Shown here one piece after another: positions 50,216 through 59,718 of a DNA stretch of 64,000 bases (the stretch's first letter is position 1; every line of letters starts with the position of its first letter). Source of the stretch: Sinorhizobium sp. 6-70 (GTDB taxonomy: Bacteria; Pseudomonadota; Alphaproteobacteria; Rhizobiales; Rhizobiaceae); NCBI RefSeq assembly GCF_030124375.1, contig NZ_JASKLS010000001.1, positions 664,526 to 728,525 of the forward strand, in the 5' to 3' direction. A program made the translations under genes and the position numbers. The notes under the pieces are model-generated. The model saw nothing but the letters and a program-made list of their open reading frames with translations. It was not told where the DNA came from and searched no databases.

Positions 50216-50526
50216 ATGAGCACCGCGTCCGCAAAAGCCGCGATTTTTTTAGCGAAATCATCGCTCAGGGCATCGTTTGGTCGATTCGAGATGACGGGGG
50301 ATTCCCCACGTCAACGAGTCCGTTCGGCGTGACGGCAATACCGTTCTGGCCTTTGGAAAGCAGGGCTCAAAAAGTCATCGACAACGTTGGCGCGTATCGC
50401 GGCTTCCGAACGTGCCGACTTGAATTGTCAGAATTCATGGAGCGCTGGCTCCTCCCGGAAAAATGCCTAGCGATCTTCCGCCCAAGGTTTCAAGGAGTTG
50501 GAACCATTCCTTCAGCAAAGCATTGA
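50216..50526 (+). pseudogene. DUF2750 family protein with frameshift in a T-run
   Basis: 'MSTASAKAAIF' from the ATG at 50216 continues in a different phase as 'SEIIAQGIVWSIRDDGGFP', 'AIPFWPLESRAQKVIDNVGA' and 'LSEFMERWLLPE', a clear DUF2750 protein of about 103 residues. The phase change falls in seven Ts at 50244-50250. A single-base slip there would restore one frame. It may be a pseudogene, a phase-variable gene or a sequencing error. Confidence 0.8.
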
Positions 50527-50532
50527 AGTGAC

Positions 50533-51324
50533 CTACCGGCCGATCGCGCGCTCCTGCAGTTCCTCGCCGATGAAGCAATTATAGGGTTGACCATACTGGA
50601 CGGGGCTCAGCCTCGGCTCTTCCTGCCAGCTCACCTTCAGTCCGGAAATCTCGATCACGAGCTTGGCGAGGATCGCCGCCGCAAACTCGTCGATGTGCTT
50701 CACCTTCAGGAGAAAGGATCCAGGGCCGCCAATGACGCACTCGCGATAGTAGGCGTCGAGATCCGGGATCGACGTCGTGTCCGGGTCGCTCCGCAGCATG
50801 ATCGGAAGGCCGTCGATCGTGATCCCCTGTCCGATGGTGTTGTTTCGCGCGAGAGGCGCCGGCGCGCCGGCATTGTTGGGTCCGTCGCCCGATATGTCGA
50901 TAACGCGTCGCCTCGCCTGAAAGGGGCTTGTCTGGAAAAGCGCGCGGCCGACGGAGAGCGTGTTCGAGATCGAGGTGAAGCCGATGCGCCGCATCGGTTG
51001 GCGCTCTAGGGTCTCGGCGAATTCGTGCGCGGTCTCGGCGTCGTAAAGCAGCGTCCACGGCATCACCTGAACCGCCTTGCCGCCCCATTCGACATAGGTG
51101 ACGGCAATCTTTCCAAGCGGCCCGCCACGCAACGCCGTGATGACCTCCGGACTGCGGAAGGCCTCCACATAGCCGGCCCGCTGGACGCTCAACTCCTCCG
51201 GCTCCATCGAATAGGAGACGTCGACCGCAACGACGAGCTCGAGATCGACGGTAACGGGTTCAGCGAGCCCGGGGCCGCCGAGAAGGCAGAGAGCAGCAGC
51301 AAGCGGCAATCGGCGTTTCGTCAT
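50533..51324 (-). CDS. DUF1194 (von Willebrand A-like) secreted protein, copy 2
   Basis: 263 residues, ATG at 51322-51324. Signal peptide ('PLAAALCLLGGPGLAEP'), the metal-ion motif 'VVAVDVSYSMEPEELSVQRA' (DxSxS), 'RRVIDISGDGPNNAGAP', and 'DAYYRECVIGGPGSFLLKVK'. It is a paralogue of the protein at 15246-16073, aligned over the full length; the YxECVIGGPGSF block is common to both. Probably periplasmic. A RIME copy lies directly upstream. Confidence 0.88.
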   Translation of the reverse strand: MTKRRLPLAAALCLLGGPGLAEPVTVDLELVVAVDVSYSMEPEELSVQRAGYVEAFRSPEVITALRGGPLGKIAVTYVEWGGKAVQVMPWTLLYDAETAHEFAETLERQPMRRIGFTSISNTLSVGRALFQTSPFQARRRVIDISGDGPNNAGAPAPLARNNTIGQGITIDGLPIMLRSDPDTTSIPDLDAYYRECVIGGPGSFLLKVKHIDEFAAAILAKLVIEISGLKVSWQEEPRLSPVQYGQPYNCFIGEELQERAIGR

Positions 51325-51336
51325 GGCGGTTACCTA

Positions 51337-51438
51337 CTGCTTGTTTCCTTAATCCTAGCCGATTGACGGATAAAAACATGCAGAAATTCAAGGTGCTACC
51401 GCGTCCTTGCGCCTATGATGAGACGCGCGGCGCTGTAG
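51337..51438. repeat. RIME-type element, inverted copy
   Basis: CTGCTTGTTTCCTTAATCCT, AGCCGATTGACGGATAAAAAC (decayed second palindrome), ATGCAGAAATTCAAGGTGCT, then ACCGCGTCC...GCGCGGCGCTGTAG (first palindrome). It lies 13 bases upstream of the DUF1194 start codon. Confidence 0.75.
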
Positions 51439-51804
51439 CCCCGATGGGATCCATTTGGATTACAGCACGAGCTTCAAATTTCAGGAAGCAGCAGTTGTCA
51501 ACGGAACGGCTACGGACCTGCAGAAAAGACGATTTCCATGACGCTACTCACCGCCATTTCATATTCCGCCGTCCTCGCGCTTGACCTGGCTTGACCCGAG
51601 GATCCAGCGCCTCGGGAACCGAAAATGGGGTCGATTCTGGATCCCCCAGGCCAAGCCCGAGGAAGGCGGAACAAGAGGAAAGTCCAGCACCAAACAGCGG
51701 GCCGGAGGACCCGCCCGAGCCTGCATTCGCGCTCTCCGCCGGCGGAGCGTTCCGCCGCGCTGTGGGCAATCATCTGCCGCGTCCGGCGCGGGAAAAAACG
51801 CCCG
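51439..51804. other. Intergenic stretch with short repeat remnants
   Basis: Contains TTGACCCGAGGATCCAGC near 51590, a shortened relative of the palindrome at 22989-23043. Overlapping arginine-rich frames on both strands look like shadows. No gene supported. Confidence 0.5.
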
Positions 51805-52590
51805 TCAGTCGTCGTCGGCCGGGCACGGCCATTTGGCGGGAACTGCAAGGCCGGCCGGCAGCTTCGTCGCGGCGTCGCCGCAGGCAAGGTCGACCTGCTC
51901 CTGTTCGAGCCCGGTCGCGGCCGAAAGGTCGAGGCCTTCTATCCTGGTCAGGAACAGGAAGGCGCGGTCGAAATCGATCGGCCCTTCGAAGATCGCGCCG
52001 CTGAGATCGGCGCGAGAGAGATTGGCCATTGAAAAGCGGGTGCCCGTCAGCACGGCCTCATGGAAGTTGGCGCGCCCGAGCTCGGCTTTCTCGAAATCGG
52101 CGCCCGCCAGGCGCGCGCGGCTGAAGTCGGTGCGCTGCAATTCGGAGCTTACGAAGGTTGCACCCTCGGCGGAAATGCCGGAGAAATTGCCGCGGTAGGC
52201 CTCGACCCGGGTGAAATTCGCCTTGTCCGCGATAGCGCCGGCGAGCGAGGCGCGCATCAGCGTCGCCTTTTCGAGATTGGCGGAGCGAAGCGTGGCGCCC
52301 CTGAGGTCGGTCAGCGTGAAATCGGTGTTGGCCAGGTTGCTCCCCTCCAGATCGCTGCCGCCGAGCATCAGCAGCCGCTTGTTGCAGTCCTGCCAGTCCG
52401 TTTCCGGTCCGGCCGAACTCTTGCAGTCCGCTGCCCCGGCGAAGGTCGAAGCCGCCACAGCGAGAAGGAAAGCTGCCGCGCCAAGCAAAAGCGACGATGC
52501 GCGCCCCGCCGCTGTCGGATGGTCCGGTGCTCCTCCCATCGGCGAAATCAAACCGGCCGAACCTTCCAGCGTCTTACCAGCGATGTCCAT
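51805..52590 (-). CDS. Secreted pentapeptide-repeat protein
   Basis: 261 residues, ATG after GGAGCAACGGG. A membrane or signal segment lies at residues about 33-53 ('LLLGAAAFLLAVAASTFAGA'). From residue 80 to 205 A(D/N)LXX pentapeptides follow each other ('GSNLANTDFTLTDLRGATLR', 'ANLEKATLMRASLAGAIADK'), building a right-handed quadrilateral helix. Two Cys pairs ('DCKSS', 'DCNKR', 'LACGD', 'WPCPA') could form disulfides in the periplasm. The function of such proteins is mostly unknown; some mimic DNA, others are adaptors. Confidence 0.88.
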   Translation of the reverse strand: MDIAGKTLEGSAGLISPMGGAPDHPTAAGRASSLLLGAAAFLLAVAASTFAGAADCKSSAGPETDWQDCNKRLLMLGGSDLEGSNLANTDFTLTDLRGATLRSANLEKATLMRASLAGAIADKANFTRVEAYRGNFSGISAEGATFVSSELQRTDFSRARLAGADFEKAELGRANFHEAVLTGTRFSMANLSRADLSGAIFEGPIDFDRAFLFLTRIEGLDLSAATGLEQEQVDLACGDAATKLPAGLAVPAKWPCPADDD

Positions 52591-52865
52591 CCCGTTGCTC
52601 CAACGCCCGCAGCGAAAAGAATTTTATAGCAATTCAAGGCGTTACGCCGGTCATTGCCCAACAGAAAAGACACGCAATGATCGCCTTCGTCAAGACCGCG
52701 CATGCGCCCGGACGCATGTCCCGGGCGGTGGCGGCGCGCCGAGCGCCGGCGCGATTTTACGCTCAAGCCGGGCCGGGCTTAAGCGAATAAGCGATCGACG
52801 GTTAACGAAATCGGGAATGCCGGCGCCGCTACAGCGCCGTGCGGTCGGAACGGCGAAGCCAGCCC

Positions 52866-53909
52866 TCAGGCCTGGACGCCCTGGATAGCCGAGACCTGCC
52901 ATTCCCCGCCGGGCTTGCGCAGGAAGGTCCAGAGCTCGACCGCCTCGGTGAGCTTGTCGACGTCGCCGCTGACGACGCGGCCGGTCGAGCGGTCGCGCAT
53001 CACGTCGATGCTCTCGTAGCGCATCGCGACGGTCGCATAGTCCATGCCGTTCTCGCGCCAGGCTTCGGCGACATCGCCCTGCACGAGATGAACGTCGCGA
53101 ACCTCGTTCTTGACGCCGCTCGTCGCGTTCTCACTGAGTTCCTCGGCAAGATAGGACATTGCCTCCGGCGTGGTCAGTCGACGCAGCGCCGCATAGTCCT
53201 CGGCACCATAAGCCGCCTGCACCTCCTTCAGCATCGCCTCGAAGCGGTCGAGGTCGCGCTGGGTGACGCCGATTTCATCCGTTTCGCCGGAGGCGGCTGC
53301 GGACGATTGCGCGGAGCCGGAAGCCGCGGTCGCAGTCTGCCCGTTCGAGCTCGCGCCCCTGCCCGCTCCCTCGCCTATGGGCGGAATGCGGAAAGACGGC
53401 GCGCCCGAAGAGGCAGCGGCCGACGAGCGGGCCGAGGCGCCTGCGCCCGAATAGGCCGGGCGCTGGTTGCCACGGAAGAACCGCATTGCCAGCGAAACGA
53501 GAACGACGATCAGGCCCACCTGCAGGAGAAGGCCGAGGAAGCCGATGCCACCGCCAAGGCCGTGGCCGAGCAGCATGCCGATCAGGCCGCCCATCATCAG
53601 GCCGCCGAGCATCGAGCCGCCGAAGCTATTGAAGAAGCCCGGCCTCCGGTTCGTCATCGGGTTTTGCGCCGCGGGGTTGTTCGCGGGATTGGTCGCCGAA
53701 TTCGGACGCGGCGTCATCGTCCGCTCGATCGGCGCGGCATTGGTCGGCGCCGTGCGCGTGACCGGCGCTGTGGAAAAGGTACGGCTGCCGCGCGAGCCGA
53801 AGCCGCCGCCGGCCCGCCGTGCCTCGGCCACGTCGACCACCGTCATCATGACCGTGAGGCCAACCGCGACCATCGCCAGAACTCGTCCAAAACGCTGCAT
53901 GCCATTCAT
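52866..53909 (-). CDS. Tim44-like domain membrane protein
   Basis: 347 residues from the ATG at 53907-53909, preceded by GGGAGGAAACAACGGG. A signal or first helix ('VLAMVAVGLTVMMTVVDVAE') is followed by a Gly/Arg-rich linker, then helices ('MLGGLMMGGLIGMLLGHGLG', 'LLLQVGLIVVLVSLAMRFF'), an Ala/Ser-rich linker, and a C-terminal domain of about 145 residues ('DLDRFEAMLKEVQAAYGAED', 'VDKLTEAVELWTFLRKPGGE') that matches the Tim44-like/MBA1 fold. In bacteria these proteins are membrane-bound with unknown partners. Confidence 0.85.
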   Translation of the reverse strand: MNGMQRFGRVLAMVAVGLTVMMTVVDVAEARRAGGGFGSRGSRTFSTAPVTRTAPTNAAPIERTMTPRPNSATNPANNPAAQNPMTNRRPGFFNSFGGSMLGGLMMGGLIGMLLGHGLGGGIGFLGLLLQVGLIVVLVSLAMRFFRGNQRPAYSGAGASARSSAAASSGAPSFRIPPIGEGAGRGASSNGQTATAASGSAQSSAAASGETDEIGVTQRDLDRFEAMLKEVQAAYGAEDYAALRRLTTPEAMSYLAEELSENATSGVKNEVRDVHLVQGDVAEAWRENGMDYATVAMRYESIDVMRDRSTGRVVSGDVDKLTEAVELWTFLRKPGGEWQVSAIQGVQA

Positions 53910-54208
53910 TCCCGTTGTTTCCTCCCCGCTGTTTCTTTGGCCGGTGTCCCGGCCACGAAAGGCCATATAGCGATTGCGGGCGCCAAGTTTAAGGGCCGCG
54001 CGCAGATTTCCATGCCCTACCGACTGCAGCACGGTGAAGCACAACGGTCGCTACAGCACGTCGACTGCTGCATGGTTTCGCCCTGGACCGCCCTGATTCA
54101 TGTCACTACACCGGCAGCCATCGCCGCCTAGCGTGCCGCCCTTGCGGGCCGGGTCGTCTCTTGGCCCAAACAAGCGCGCTTTCGCATTTGTGGCGTCCAG
54201 AATTGCGC

Positions 54209-55327
54209 CTAGCGGGACTTCGCGCTCGACTTGCGACCGGTAAGACGCCGGACGACCGCGCTGAACCTCGAGGCAAGTCTTGCGTGCGAGAAAAGGGCAT
54301 GGCCGTCCAGGGTATTGGCCGACTGCAACCGGGCGGCCTTCAGCACCTTCTCGGCCTGCTCGATCGTTAAGTCGGTGTTGCAATAGGTCGCCTGGAACAA
54401 ATTCATGACCGCCGGCACGATCATGTTCTGCAGGTGCCTGCCGTCTTCGACGAACCGGTTCGGAAACGTTTCGTTCACGATCTCGTAGGCGGGGAAATAG
54501 TAGAGGCGGCCCGCCCATTCGTCGCCGCGCTCTCGGACCGTCTCGTCGACGGCGGCCCGGATGATCGCCTTGGACGCCGAGTTGGCCGTCAGGCAGGCGA
54601 CCGGTCGGAATGTGGCGACCAACGGAATCGGCGACACGGTGACGACGATCTTCGCCTGGGGCACGTGCTTGCCGATCAGGTCGATGATCTCCTGGATGCA
54701 GGCCTTCGTCTCGCCGAAGGTGCAAACGCGGAACTTGTGCCGGCTCGGATCGTAGTGCTTCATCGGAACAGCGCGCCAGAAAACGCCGCCGGTCACCTCG
54801 TCGTACCAGATCTCCGACAGGCCGAACGTCAAAATGAAAACGTCCGTCTTCAGGAACACGTCCCGGGTGCGCTCTCGGATTTCTTCCGTCAGGTCGAATT
54901 CCTCGGCCTTGTAGCCATGCCAGAGGTTTGTCGGCGGCGCTATGCCTTCGAGCGCCCAGCGGAATTGCTGGACAATCGAGTGGACATTGACCAGGCCCTC
55001 GCCCATCGACGAGATGTAGATGTCGCGATCTCGGTTCTTGGAGACGTCGAACCCCAGCTTCGCAAGATGCTTGCTGATGTTCTCGGCAAAGCACGATCCG
55101 AAGGCGGTAACGTTCGTCGTAGGAGAGATGAACGGCTTCTCCGGCGCCCAGCCCTTCAACAGGAAGCGCCACGCAAAATCATCCTTCACGTGATCGGAGC
55201 CATACGGATTGAAGTTGCTCGCACTGCCCCGGAAAAAGGATGACCCCATCTTCTTGGGAGCCTCACCCGCTGGGACGACGGAGACCGTCTCCTGGAAACC
55301 GGAATGGTCTATCGCCTTGATCGACAT
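54209..55327 (-). CDS. GSCFA domain protein
   Basis: 372 residues from the ATG at 55325-55327. The signature 'VTAFGSCFAENISKHLAKLG' (GSCFAE) is followed by 'DVFILTFGLSEIWYDE', 'VTVSPIPLVATFR' and 'PAYEIVNETFPNRFVEDGRH', the SGNH-like fold of the GSCFA family. The serine/cysteine in GSCFA, and the later Asp/His, may act as in esterases. Such genes often lie in polysaccharide loci; here a glycan cluster is 5 kb away. Likely a glycan-modifying esterase or acyltransferase (inference). Confidence 0.9.
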   Translation of the reverse strand: MSIKAIDHSGFQETVSVVPAGEAPKKMGSSFFRGSASNFNPYGSDHVKDDFAWRFLLKGWAPEKPFISPTTNVTAFGSCFAENISKHLAKLGFDVSKNRDRDIYISSMGEGLVNVHSIVQQFRWALEGIAPPTNLWHGYKAEEFDLTEEIRERTRDVFLKTDVFILTFGLSEIWYDEVTGGVFWRAVPMKHYDPSRHKFRVCTFGETKACIQEIIDLIGKHVPQAKIVVTVSPIPLVATFRPVACLTANSASKAIIRAAVDETVRERGDEWAGRLYYFPAYEIVNETFPNRFVEDGRHLQNMIVPAVMNLFQATYCNTDLTIEQAEKVLKAARLQSANTLDGHALFSHARLASRFSAVVRRLTGRKSSAKSR

Positions 55328-55482
55328 GATTGCCCTCTTGCCACGTGGCCGCGCGTGGAACTTATTAAAGTGGCCTTTGTGAGGCAACAGCCCTTGCGCA
55401 AGAATAGTAACGATCCGTATTGCATCTTGGCCGATCGAGGAAGATGGAGATTGGTGGATCCAGGTGGCGTAGGCACTCGACC

Positions 55483-55839
55483 CTAGCCACGGATAACCCA
55501 GGCCCCGAGCACAAGCAGGATAAGCGGCGGGCCTAGCAGCATCCCGCCGAAAAGCAAAGCCGCATTCTCGACCCGCCTGCCGGTTCGAAGTCGGCTGCTG
55601 ATCTCGTCTGGCACGGCGACGCTGGCGCTTCCGGATGCGGCGGCCTTTTCCCTTATGGCCGTTGCCTCTTTCTCGGCTTTCCAGCCATCCGCGACCACTA
55701 CCCAGGCCCTGACGAAGATGGAGCCTCCGTCTGTCACGTCACGGCGCCGTCCTTCAACTTCCACGTAGGCGACCAGTGTCAGCACCCAAAGCGCGGAAAC
55801 GATCAACCACAGGCGAAAGAGGCCACGTAGGATAGTCAT
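55483..55839 (-). CDS. Small protein with two membrane helices, unknown
   Basis: 118 residues from the ATG at 55837-55839. Helix 1 ('LFRLWLIVSALWVLTLVAYV') and helix 2 ('LLFGGMLLGPPLILLVLGAW') flank a charged loop of about 60 residues ('KAEKEATAIREKAAASGSAS'). No family recognised. Same strand as the next membrane-protein gene, with 132 bases between. Confidence 0.65.
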   Translation of the reverse strand: MTILRGLFRLWLIVSALWVLTLVAYVEVEGRRRDVTDGGSIFVRAWVVVADGWKAEKEATAIREKAAASGSASVAVPDEISSRLRTGRRVENAALLFGGMLLGPPLILLVLGAWVIRG

Positions 55840-55971
55840 CTTGTGCCCTACCAATGAGCCCAAGAATACCAACAGTAGCGACAGATGGCGACTACTCGCA
55901 TTCGGGAGTGAAGACGCAGGCGCGCATGCTCGGCTCGTCGCTGAAAACATGTCGGAGCGGGACAGAAAAGA

Positions 55972-56514
55972 TCAAGCCGACAGAACATTCACCTCTGCCG
56001 CCGCGAGGCGACGATAAAGCCGGCGGCGGCGCACGATTGGCCACCAGTCATAGAGAAAGATTTCGAGAGCCCGCCAATTGGCCACCCAACCGAAAATGAC
56101 CAGGCTTTCGCTGAACACGCGCGAAAAAGTGGCGGCCTCCGAGGCGTTGTCGACCAGTTTGCTCGCGATGAGACTGACGGCCAGGATCGGAATGCCGATG
56201 AACAAGGATCGCCGCCCCTCTCTGAGAAGGTCGCGCAGTTCCCGGCGCGCCTGATTGGCGCGGCTGTTGAAATTGTATCGAACTGCTTGCTGCACGGCAT
56301 GCGTTTGGTCCGAATTCACGTCCCCAGGCGGCAATTGGACGACAATCTCGATGGGCAGGTTCCCCGGCGCTTCCTGGGCCCATTCGACGATGAACCGCTC
56401 GGCATCGTCGTCCAGATCGCGTTCCCGAAATGGCGTTGGATCGAGCGAATTGAAAAGGCGTGCTACCTGATCGACTCGAATTAGGATCGTGTAGCGGTGA
56501 TCTGGCGTCGGCAT
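55972..56514 (-). CDS. Membrane protein of unknown function
   Basis: 180 residues from the ATG at 56512-56514. A soluble N-terminal domain of about 105 residues ('HRYTILIRVDQVARLFNSLD', 'RFIVEWAQEAPGNLPIEIVV') is followed by two helices ('SLFIGIPILAVSLIASKLVD' and 'FSESLVIFGWVANWRALEIF') and a basic end ('RRRRLYRRLAAAEV'). It resembles no family known to me. The upstream open extension is not protein-like. Confidence 0.65.
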   Translation of the reverse strand: MPTPDHRYTILIRVDQVARLFNSLDPTPFRERDLDDDAERFIVEWAQEAPGNLPIEIVVQLPPGDVNSDQTHAVQQAVRYNFNSRANQARRELRDLLREGRRSLFIGIPILAVSLIASKLVDNASEAATFSRVFSESLVIFGWVANWRALEIFLYDWWPIVRRRRLYRRLAAAEVNVLSA

Positions 56515-56948
56515 GATGCTTTTGTATGCTCCTCCGCTCAACCAGAGCGTCATCCTCCTGCGGGTGCAGTGGCAGCGATGATAGCCGATAGCGCTGCCGC
56601 GTTGCAGACGCCAAAACGCAGCCTGATCCGGCAAACGCGAGAAGGCGAGATCGGAAATACACAAGTTGGGAGAACGTCCAGACGCAGCCCCTTCAAACAA
56701 GCCAGACAACAGCTCGAATGCCCTCATGGTCCTTGGGACTGGGTCTCGGCATCAGCACACACCTTTCAGCAAGAAAGAGTCGTGTGCTGCGCGCCTGAGC
56801 TGGTGCTCGACGGGGTCGGCGTCCTACTTCTCGTCAGTTGTTTTGGGTGTCGTCGTTCACGCTTTGCTTGCCTTTGGCGCGTGCCTGCGCGAACATCCCA
56901 TGCCGGGCGTTTTTTGGAACTGGCATGAGTTAACCTTGGGAGATGCTC
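56515..56948. other. Intergenic stretch, no gene supported
   Basis: About 430 bases between divergent genes. Two overlapping + frames have cysteine- and serine-rich shadow composition and no ribosome site. No repeat of the families in this window. Presumably promoters for both flanking genes. Confidence 0.5.
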
Positions 56949-57290
56949 ATGGATCTAAGCAAGATGATGCTTAGGTCTTCACTCGTCTCATTCGTGCTTG
57001 CTCTGGCGCTGGCGGTATCACCGGTAGCGGTTCCGCCTGACGCAAGCGCTCAAACCAACATCAACATCAACATCGGGATCGGCAGCAGCCTCGATCGAGG
57101 TCGAGGAATAACCTGCAGACAGGGGGAACGACTGCTCCGCAATCGCGGCTTCCATGATGTTCGTCGGATCGACTGCCGTGGCAGGTTCTTCATCTATCGC
57201 GCTTGGCGCGGCAACACACGCTTCGAGATCGCAGTTCGCCAACGCGACGGCCGCATCGTCGACATGGAGCGCATCGGACGCCGGAGATAG
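56949..57290 (+). CDS. Small secreted basic protein
   Basis: 113 residues from the ATG at 56949, seven bases after GGGAG. Signal peptide ('SLVSFVLALALAVSPVAVPP' then 'DASAQ'), followed by an Asn/Ile run ('TNININIGIGSS') and a basic, PepSY-like two-strand domain with a cysteine pair ('ITCRQGERLLRNRGFHDVRR', 'IDCRGRFFIYRAWRGN'). Periplasmic. Many rhizobia have such small proteins. Function unknown. Confidence 0.75.
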   Translation: MDLSKMMLRSSLVSFVLALALAVSPVAVPPDASAQTNININIGIGSSLDRGRGITCRQGERLLRNRGFHDVRRIDCRGRFFIYRAWRGNTRFEIAVRQRDGRIVDMERIGRRR

Positions 57291-57315
57291 AAAGGATTGG
57301 CTTCTTTGAGGTTTT

Positions 57316-57391
<76 letters not shown>

Positions 57392-57921
57392 GTCCAGAAC
57401 CGCGTCGCTGCGGTCTGGTGGGGCGTATAATGGCGTTCGCCCGGCTTGTCCAGCACCCTTTGCAAAATTTTTGGGAAATTTTTCAACGGCTCACAGCGTA
57501 GCGGCGAAGCCGGTGCTGCGGGTGGCGTGCACGACGCCGGCTGGCCTTTTCCCGTCGTCGGGGCGGCGCGGCGCGTGCGCGAAATCGCTCACACTCATCC
57601 CCGTCCTGCTCTAGACCGCGTTCAGCGGGCCGGCGTTCTGGAGGAGCAAAAAATGGCGTCCATGACGGTTGAATTGCGCAATATCGAAGGCACGGAGGCG
57701 GCGATCGGCTGGGGCAGCAGCCACATGGTCGTGGTCGATCGGCCGGAGGGCAAGGCGGGCGGCCGCGGGCAAGGCCGCCCCGCGCTCCTCCTTGCTGTGA
57801 CGAACACAGGAATAAGGGCCGGACGCAAAGCCTTACTGCACCGCAACCGAAGCGTAGTGGCCGCTGTCATATACCCGTGCCGCACCCGAAAGGACATGCG
57901 GCGCTCTCGCCCGCCGCTCGC
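57392..57921. other. Intergenic stretch with a half copy of element A
   Basis: 530 bases upstream of the tRNA. GCTCCTCCTTGCTGTGACGA followed by ACACAGGAATAAGG near 57785-57825 resembles one arm of element A in decayed form. A 191-residue + frame lacks protein-like composition in its first half. No gene supported. Confidence 0.45.
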
Positions 57922-58731
57922 CTACCCCACTTCGGCGAGCAGCGCCCGATGGTCGGAAACTTCCTGCTTGTCGACCACGTCGAAGCGGAGCACCTTCACC
58001 TCTGGCGTCACCAGCAGGTAGTCGGCGAAGCGGTTGTCCTTTTCATAGTAAGAGGTCCGGGTATCCGTGAAGCCGCGTGACGTCACGAGATCGGTAAGCC
58101 CGAGCTTTCCCAGCACGTCGAAGGTCTCGCTTCCCGGCAGGACGTTGAAGTCGCCGCAGACGACCAGCCGCTCGTTCTCGTGCCGGACCCGCTCCACCAG
58201 GCGCACCAGTGCCTCCGCCTGTGCCCGGCGTGCCGGCGTGTCCTCTTTGCCGGCAATGTCGCGCAGGCCATGCATATGGGCAACGGTAATGGTGAAGCCG
58301 TCCTCGTAGTTCATCAGCCGCAGGCAATGGGCGTTTCGCGCGCGTGGATGCGCGCCCCAGCCGTCGGCCGAAAAGCCGCCATGGACGAAGTCGAGCGCCT
58401 GGCCGATGACCGGCAAGGACTTGCGCACGAAGGTCGCGAGCCCGAACTCGGAGAGAACCACATCCTCGCCGTCGGAGAGCTCGCCCCTCGCAGTCGGGCA
58501 AAAGAACCCGTCATGCCCCGGAAGCACGGCGGCGATCGCGTCGAAGAGATTGGCGCGCTGCGGCAGTTCGAGCCCGCGATCCCGGTAGACCAGCCAGTCC
58601 GCCTTGGAGCCGGCCGTACGCGTCACCTCCTGCAGGCAGAGCACATCCGGGTCGATCTCCGCGAGATAGCGGATCAGCGGCGCATACACCCGGCCGCCCC
58701 ACGCATTCAGCGAAACTATGCGCAATGCCAT
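57922..58731 (-). CDS. Endonuclease/exonuclease/phosphatase (EEP) family protein
   Basis: 269 residues from the ATG at 58729-58731, after AAGGAGCAAAAGGGC. The fold motifs are in order: 'IVSLNAWGGRVYAPL', metal Glu in 'DVLCLQEVTR', 'HMHGLRDIAGKEDTPARRAQ', 'VVCGDFNVLPGSETF' and the final 'VSDHRALLAEV' with the catalytic Asp-His. It hydrolyses phosphodiester bonds in nucleic acids, phospholipids or small molecules. It lacks a signal peptide. It is followed at its 5' side by the PhzF-like gene on the same strand, 56 bases upstream; likely co-transcribed. Confidence 0.9.
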   Translation of the reverse strand: MALRIVSLNAWGGRVYAPLIRYLAEIDPDVLCLQEVTRTAGSKADWLVYRDRGLELPQRANLFDAIAAVLPGHDGFFCPTARGELSDGEDVVLSEFGLATFVRKSLPVIGQALDFVHGGFSADGWGAHPRARNAHCLRLMNYEDGFTITVAHMHGLRDIAGKEDTPARRAQAEALVRLVERVRHENERLVVCGDFNVLPGSETFDVLGKLGLTDLVTSRGFTDTRTSYYEKDNRFADYLLVTPEVKVLRFDVVDKQEVSDHRALLAEVG

Positions 58732-58786
58732 GCCCTTTTGCTCCTTCAGCGCACCGATGAGCCCGCGCCTTGCTGTGAGAGGAAAA

Positions 58787-59698
58787 TCAGACCGCCAGCT
58801 CGCCGCCAGCGACCTTGACCGCATGCCCGCCGATGCGGGCGGTCGCGATCTTGCGGCCGGCTACGTCGAGATGGAGATGGATGAAGGACGGCCGCCCCAT
58901 CTCCACCCCCTGCTCTATTAGGATCGGATGGTGCCCGTCGACCAACTCGTCGAAGAGGTTGATGGCGCCGGCAAGGGCAGCGACCGCCGAGCCGGTCGCC
59001 GGATCCTCCCGCATCTCGGCATTGAACATGCGGGCGTGGAAGCGCGCCATGTGGTTGACGCCGCCACGGCAGTAGAGATAGGCGCCGGCCAGCCTGCCCT
59101 CGGCCAGCGGTGCAAGCTGCTCCCAGCGTTGCGCGTCGAATTCTACCGCCGCCACCGCGCCGACGTCGTGCAGCGGCACCATGACGAAGGGCACGCCTGC
59201 GGTCCAGAACGAGATCACGTGGTTCTCGAAGCCGATCTGCGTTGCCTTCAGGCTCAGTGCGTCGGCGATCGCCTGCTTGTCGAAGCGCGCGTCGAGCCGG
59301 CCCGGCTTGCGCGGCAGGTCGAACTCGGCAAAGGTCGCCTCCCCCGGCTTCAGCCGCACCGCCGAGCGCACCGGACCCACCCGTTCCTCGAGCACCTGCA
59401 TCAGGTCGAGCGGCTTGCCGTAGTCGCCATGGCTGGCTTCCGCCAACGCCACGGCGGCGCCGACGGTCGGATGGCCGGCAAAGGGCAGTTCATGCACGGG
59501 CGTGAAAATCTTCAGCCGCGCCGAATGGGCCGCACTTCCCGGCCGCTGCACGAACACCGTTTCCGAAAGATTGAATTCCTGGGCAATCGCCTGCATGGCG
59601 CCGTCGCTCAGGTCGTCGCCATCGAACACTACGGCGAGAGGATTGCCCTCCAGACGCTTCTCGGTGAAGACATCGTAGATCGCGTAGCGCCGTGTCAT
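58787..59698 (-). CDS. PhzF family isomerase-like protein
   Basis: 303 residues, ATG after GAGGGGGATGA. The catalytic Glu is in 'EFNLSETVFV', followed by 'IFTPVHELPFAGHPTVGAAV', and in the second half 'MREDPATGSAVAALAG', all standard PhzF/diaminopimelate-epimerase-fold motifs. In phenazine makers PhzF isomerises a ring precursor; most members, like this one, have unknown substrates. No other phenazine genes are present, so a phenazine role is unlikely. Confidence 0.92.
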   Translation of the reverse strand: MTRRYAIYDVFTEKRLEGNPLAVVFDGDDLSDGAMQAIAQEFNLSETVFVQRPGSAAHSARLKIFTPVHELPFAGHPTVGAAVALAEASHGDYGKPLDLMQVLEERVGPVRSAVRLKPGEATFAEFDLPRKPGRLDARFDKQAIADALSLKATQIGFENHVISFWTAGVPFVMVPLHDVGAVAAVEFDAQRWEQLAPLAEGRLAGAYLYCRGGVNHMARFHARMFNAEMREDPATGSAVAALAGAINLFDELVDGHHPILIEQGVEMGRPSFIHLHLDVAGRKIATARIGGHAVKVAGGELAV

Positions 59699-59718
59699 TC
59701 ATCCCCCTCGCCGGTACC

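Noticed and set aside
58787..59698. A phenazine biosynthesis locus, because of the PhzF-like gene
   Set aside because: No other phz gene is nearby, and most PhzF-family proteins are unrelated to phenazines.
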